Below are positions 6,866-9,316 of a DNA stretch of 9,316 nt, piece by piece. How positions within the stretch are numbered: position 1 is the stretch's first letter; the number at the start of each line of letters is the position of its first letter. The stretch spans positions 2,770 through 12,085 of the forward strand of contig DBDP01000130.1 in assembly GCA_002293625.1 (NCBI GenBank). Direction: 5' to 3'. Origin of the DNA: Clostridiales bacterium UBA929. Its GTDB lineage: Bacteria > Bacillota > Clostridia > Oscillospirales > UBA929. A model generated the notes under the pieces. It worked only from the letters and a program-made list of their open reading frames with translations, was not told where the DNA came from and made no database searches. A program made the position numbers and the translations under genes.

Positions 6866-7086
6866 GCCGGTTCCACCTCAATTCGCGCGGCGTCGTCCAG
6901 CCGCAATGTCAGCAGGTAGCCGCGAAGGAGCAGCTCCATCGGGTCGCCCATCGGCGCGACCTTTCGAACGGTCAGCATCGTATGCGGCGTAATTCCCATC
7001 TCCAAAAGCCGCCGCCTAAGCGCCTTCTCGCCGCCGACGGAAATCACGCGGCCGCTCTTGCCGACCGGCAGTTCACGCAGTGTCAT
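6862..7086 (-). CDS. feoA: FeoA iron transport accessory protein
   Basis: This 74-residue cytoplasmic SH3-like protein is required with FeoB for Fe2+ uptake and is thought to bind or modulate FeoB. The sequence shows the family pattern: L-E-LPVGKSGRVISVGG (3-19), then ALRRRLLEMGITPHTMLTVRK (22-42), APMGDP-ELLLRGY (44-57) and a final strand LRLDDAARIEV (61-71). Length is typical for a single-domain FeoA. The start at 7086 has AGGAGG (7095-7100) 8 bases upstream. It is the first gene of the minus-strand operon, directly behind a promoter with a duplicated palindromic operator, so expression is probably repressed when metal is plentiful. No FeoC gene is seen. Confidence 0.95.
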   Translation of the reverse strand: MTLRELPVGKSGRVISVGGEKALRRRLLEMGITPHTMLTVRKVAPMGDPMELLLRGYLLTLRLDDAARIEVEPA

Positions 7087-7106
7087 CGTTCGTTCCTCCT
7101 CAAGGA

Positions 7107-7147
7107 GTTAGTCTTGGCTAACTGGTCTTATGTTAGCATAGACTAAC
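7107..7147. promoter_or_regulatory. Duplicated GTTAG-N6-CTAAC operator at feoA promoter
   Basis: Two palindromes with identical 5-base arms and 6-base centres lie at 7107-7122 and 7132-7147, 25 bp from centre to centre. The whole 41-bp region is also largely symmetrical: its outer arms GTTAGTCT and AGACTAAC are perfect inverses. On the minus strand the upstream box covers the promoter spacer and most of the -10 box; the other starts at the predicted +1. GTTAG/CTAAC half-sites resemble those of DtxR/IdeR-family iron repressors, whose classical box has a shorter centre. Assignment to that family is inference. Confidence 0.7.
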
Positions 7148-7158
7148 CGCATTGTCAA
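7130..7158 (-). promoter_or_regulatory. feoAB promoter
   Basis: Reading the minus strand, a perfect -35 TTGACA (7158-7153) is followed after 17 bp by TAACAT (7135-7130) as the -10 box. Predicted +1 is near 7123, leaving a leader of about 37 bases. Both operator palindromes fall between the -35 box and the early leader. Confidence 0.75.
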
Positions 7159-7161
7159 GAG

Positions 7162-7177
7162 GAATTTCGCAAAATTC
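7162..7177. repeat. Short inverted repeat between divergent promoters
   Basis: GAATTT (7162-7167) and AAATTC (7172-7177) flank CGCA. It lies just outside the feoA -35 box and 4 bp before the -35 box of the divergent DegV gene, so a bound protein could touch both promoters. Function is speculative. Confidence 0.3.
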
Positions 7178-7181
7178 GGCG

Positions 7182-7210
7182 TTGTAAATCCGGCTGATTT
7201 CCTGTATAGT
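7182..7210 (+). promoter_or_regulatory. Promoter of DegV-family gene
   Basis: TTGTAA (7182-7187), 17 bp, then TATAGT (7205-7210), a good sigma-A match. Predicted +1 near 7217 gives a leader of about 30 bases before the TTG start. Confidence 0.7.
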
Positions 7211-7246
7211 AAATACAACCCATTAACGAGAGGATGAGCCACTGCG

Positions 7247-8116
7247 TTGGAAAATATACTTTTTATCATTGACTCACCCGGCGACTTAACCAAAGAGGAA
7301 CTACGGGGCAAGCCCATATGGGTCAGCTCGGTTCATGTCAACTATAACGGTATGGAACGCCTGGAAACCGAGATTGATGTACGCCGGTTTTGGCAGGAAC
7401 TGATTGAGTTGGAAGAGATTCCGCGCACAACGATGATTACCCCAAACGATTGGCTGAGAACCTACCGCAAGGCGAAGGCAGAGGGATATACGCATATCTT
7501 GGTTCACACGCTCTCCTCCACCGCGAGCGGCATTTGCAACTCCGCGATGATGGCGGCAAAGCTGTTTGCCGATGAGAGCAGTATCCCTATTGAGGTCGTA
7601 GATTCTCGGACGTATTCGTTTATATACGGGCGCAACATGTTGAAATGCGCAGACATGGCGGCGCGGGGAATGCCGTTCGCGGAGATCGTGCAAAACCTGC
7701 GCGACCTCACCCGGCGCAACCGCGCCATTTTGTGGGTGTATACACTAAAACACCTAAAAAAGAGCGGACGTATCTCCGGCATGTCCGCCTTTGTCGGGGA
7801 AGCGCTGGGGATCCGTCCGTTGCTTTTGATTAAAAACGGCGTCATCGCGCCGATCGACAAAGTGCGCGGCGACCGCAACATCGTGCCGCGGATGGCGCAG
7901 CTTGTACTCGAACACGCCGTCGCGCCGGAGACGCAGCGGATGGAGATTCTCTACACCGAGGTGCCTCCCGGCGAGGTAGAACGCGCCGTTAACATTTTGG
8001 GTGAGGTCGTGCGCCCGAAGGAGATTGTAACGCACGAAATCGGCTGCGCCGTCGCAATCAACGCCGGACCTGTGTCGATGGCGACGTGCTTCTACGGGGA
8101 ACCGTTTGAGATGTAG
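7247..8116 (+). CDS. DegV family protein (fatty-acid binding)
   Basis: The 289-residue product has the usual DegV length and fold order. DegV proteins bind a fatty acid, and related FakB proteins present fatty acids to the kinase FakA for phosphorylation; no FakA gene is in this window. Seen here are FIIDSPGDLT (6-15) for the family's DS--DLP motif, PRTTMITP (59-66) for the TS motif, HTLSSTASGICNSA (87-100) for the SSG motif, EVVDSRTYSFIYG (116-128), and LKHLKKSGRIS (167-177) through IRPLLLIKNGVIAPIDKVRG (189-208). The normal C-terminal HTGPG region is altered to INAGPVSMATCFYGE (271-285). The TTG at 7247 is the only usable start, because an in-frame stop lies at 7235; the ribosome binding site (GAGAGGA, about 7228-7234) is somewhat distant, which with TTG suggests modest translation. 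Confidence 0.93.
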   Translation: MENILFIIDSPGDLTKEELRGKPIWVSSVHVNYNGMERLETEIDVRRFWQELIELEEIPRTTMITPNDWLRTYRKAKAEGYTHILVHTLSSTASGICNSAMMAAKLFADESSIPIEVVDSRTYSFIYGRNMLKCADMAARGMPFAEIVQNLRDLTRRNRAILWVYTLKHLKKSGRISGMSAFVGEALGIRPLLLIKNGVIAPIDKVRGDRNIVPRMAQLVLEHAVAPETQRMEILYTEVPPGEVERAVNILGEVVRPKEIVTHEIGCAVAINAGPVSMATCFYGEPFEM

Positions 8117-8182
8117 AACGCCCCTCTCGTTCCTTAACCGTCCCCTTTACTGCCCTTTATTGATTAAAAGGTAAAAAAATGC

Positions 8183-8211
8183 TTGTAATGACCTAAATTC
8201 TTTGGTATACT
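8183..8211 (+). promoter_or_regulatory. Promoter of pgk
   Basis: TTGTAA (8183-8188), 17 bp, then TATACT (8206-8211). It has the same -35 and spacing as the upstream DegV gene promoter. Predicted +1 is near 8218, about 25 bases before the start. An A7 run at 8173-8179 lies just upstream and may act as an UP-like element. The 8117-8182 stretch shows no clear terminator for the preceding gene. Confidence 0.75.
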
Positions 8212-8242
8212 GCCTCTGTAAATTGAGAACGGAGGAATGACA

Positions 8243-9316
8243 GTGGAGTATACCAAGAAGAGCATCGAAGACGTCGATGTCGCGCAAAAGAAGGTTTTGG
8301 TGCGCTGCGACTTCAACGTGCCGCAGGACGAAACCGGCGCAATTACCGCGGACAAGCGTATCGCGGAATCCATCCCCACCCTGAAGTATCTGCTGGATCG
8401 CGGGGCGGCGGTTATCGCCTGCTCCCATCTCGGCCGCCCGAAGGGTACCTTTAACCCGAAGTACAGTCTCACGCCTGTCGCGGAGCGGCTCTCTGAACTG
8501 CTCGGCAAACCCGTAGCCATGGCAAAAGACGTCGTAGGCGAAGACGCGACCGCGAAAGCAGCCGCGCTGAAACCCGGCGAGCTGATGCTGCTGGAAAACG
8601 TCCGTTACCACGCGGAGGAAGAGAAAAACGACACCGAATTTGCGAAGAAACTGGCCGACTTGGCCGGTTCCGACGGTCTGTATGTCAACGACGCCTTCGG
8701 CACGGCGCACCGCGCCCACGCCTCCACCGCCGGTGTTGCGGCGTATCTGCCCGCCGTCTGCGGTTTCCTGATCCAAAAAGAGATCGGCGTGATGGGCCGC
8801 GCTTTGCAAAACCCGAAACGTCCCTTCGTCGCCATTTTGGGCGGCGCGAAGGTGAGCGACAAGATCGGCGTCATCAATAACCTCGTCCAACTGTGCGACA
8901 CCATCATCATCGGCGGAGCGATGGCCTATACCTTCAAGAAAGCGGCCGGACGCCCCATCGGGAACTCCCGCTGCGAAGAGGACAAGCTTGATCTGGCGAA
9001 GGATCTGCTGCTGAAAGCGATCGGGCTCGGTGTGCAGTTTTTGCTGCCGGGCGACCATGTCTGCGCCGACCACTTTGGCGCGGACGCGAAACCCCATCAA
9101 ATGCAGCACATCGCCGACGGTATGATGGGCATGGACATCGGACCCAAGACAACCGACAAATATGTCAACGAAATCATGTCCGCCGGAACGGTCGTGTGGA
9201 ACGGCCCAATGGGCGTATTTGAATTCCCCGATTTTGCCGAGGGCACGAAAGCCATCGCGCGCGCTATGGCGAAATCAAACGCCATCAGCATCGTCGGCGG
9301 CGGCGACAGCGCGGCG
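8243..9316 (+). CDS. pgk: Phosphoglycerate kinase, cut by window end
   Basis: This cytoplasmic glycolytic enzyme transfers phosphate between 1,3-bisphosphoglycerate and ADP to form ATP. The 358 codons seen lack only the last 35-40 of a normal protein. N-domain substrate motifs are VRCDFNVP (20-27), SHLGRPKG (61-68), LLENVRYHAEEEKND (116-130) and the signature VNDAFGTAHRAHAST (148-162). C-domain nucleotide motifs are ILGGAKVSDKIGV (198-210), GGAMAYTF (224-231), WNGPMGVFEF (319-328) and SIVGGGDSAA (349-358) at the window edge. RCDFN replaces the more usual RVDFN. I chose GTG 8243 because GGAGG (8231-8235) is 7 bases upstream; the in-frame ATG at 8237 is only 1 base away from it. Its own promoter suggests transcription separate from gap, with no glycolytic gene upstream here. 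Confidence 0.97.
   Translation, partial: MEYTKKSIEDVDVAQKKVLVRCDFNVPQDETGAITADKRIAESIPTLKYLLDRGAAVIACSHLGRPKGTFNPKYSLTPVAERLSELLGKPVAMAKDVVGEDATAKAAALKPGELMLLENVRYHAEEEKNDTEFAKKLADLAGSDGLYVNDAFGTAHRAHASTAGVAAYLPAVCGFLIQKEIGVMGRALQNPKRPFVAILGGAKVSDKIGVINNLVQLCDTIIIGGAMAYTFKKAAGRPIGNSRCEEDKLDLAKDLLLKAIGLGVQFLLPGDHVCADHFGADAKPHQMQHIADGMMGMDIGPKTTDKYVNEIMSAGTVVWNGPMGVFEFPDFAEGTKAIARAMAKSNAISIVGGGDSAA

Noticed and set aside
8237..8239. In-frame ATG as the pgk start
   Set aside because: It is only 1 base after GGAGG, too close for initiation; the GTG at 8243 has ideal 7-base spacing.
8147..9109. 320-codon minus-strand frame opposite pgk
   Set aside because: It is antisense to an unmistakable phosphoglycerate kinase; the composition is a shadow of that gene.
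1..9316. CRISPR array, tRNA, rRNA, insertion sequence or known riboswitch
   Set aside because: No regularly spaced repeats, cloverleaf-like intergenic sequence, transposase or recognisable riboswitch core was seen. Weakly conserved RNAs could be missed by eye.

Overview
The window looks like the chromosome of a low-redundancy anaerobic Firmicute, most likely a member of the Clostridia with a fairly high G+C content (hand counts of about 53-60% in the large genes). The evidence is strong AGGAGG-type ribosome binding sites before most genes, use of GTG and TTG starts, TTGACA/TATAAT-like promoters with 17-18 bp spacers, a clostridial-type FeoB with a GNQNCGKT P-loop, and a DegV-family protein. 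Genus cannot be assigned from the sequence alone.

Layout. Positions 1-246 hold no gene I can support, but contain a G-quadruplex motif, a short inverted repeat, a strong promoter and a second inverted repeat at the likely transcription start. They lead into two overlapping genes (247-3866, plus strand) for a heterodimeric ABC exporter with one degenerate and one canonical ATP site. Next comes an AT-richer insert (about 3900-4490) with its own promoter, a palindrome over the -10 box, and two overlapping small genes: an 89-residue protein of unknown function and a DUF4160 protein. This is a candidate toxin-antitoxin-like pair. A nested hairpin at 4493-4527 separates it from convergent minus-strand genes. 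These are an orphan 87-residue protein resembling the C-terminal tail of phage YqaJ-type exonucleases, preceded by feoB and feoA (minus strand, 4-bp overlap), which encode ferrous iron uptake.

The feoAB promoter carries two identical-architecture GTTAG-N6-CTAAC palindromes, one across the spacer and -10 box and one starting at the predicted +1. This looks like a metal-responsive DtxR-family operator. Divergent from feoA is a DegV-family lipid-binding protein (7247-8116), followed by pgk (phosphoglycerate kinase), which is cut by the window end. Both have TTGTAA-17-TATANT promoters.

Most of the window is ordinary housekeeping and transport. The parts that deserve attention are the small-gene pair with its operator, the orphan YqaJ-tail gene, the duplicated feo operator, and the structured DNA upstream of the ABC exporter.
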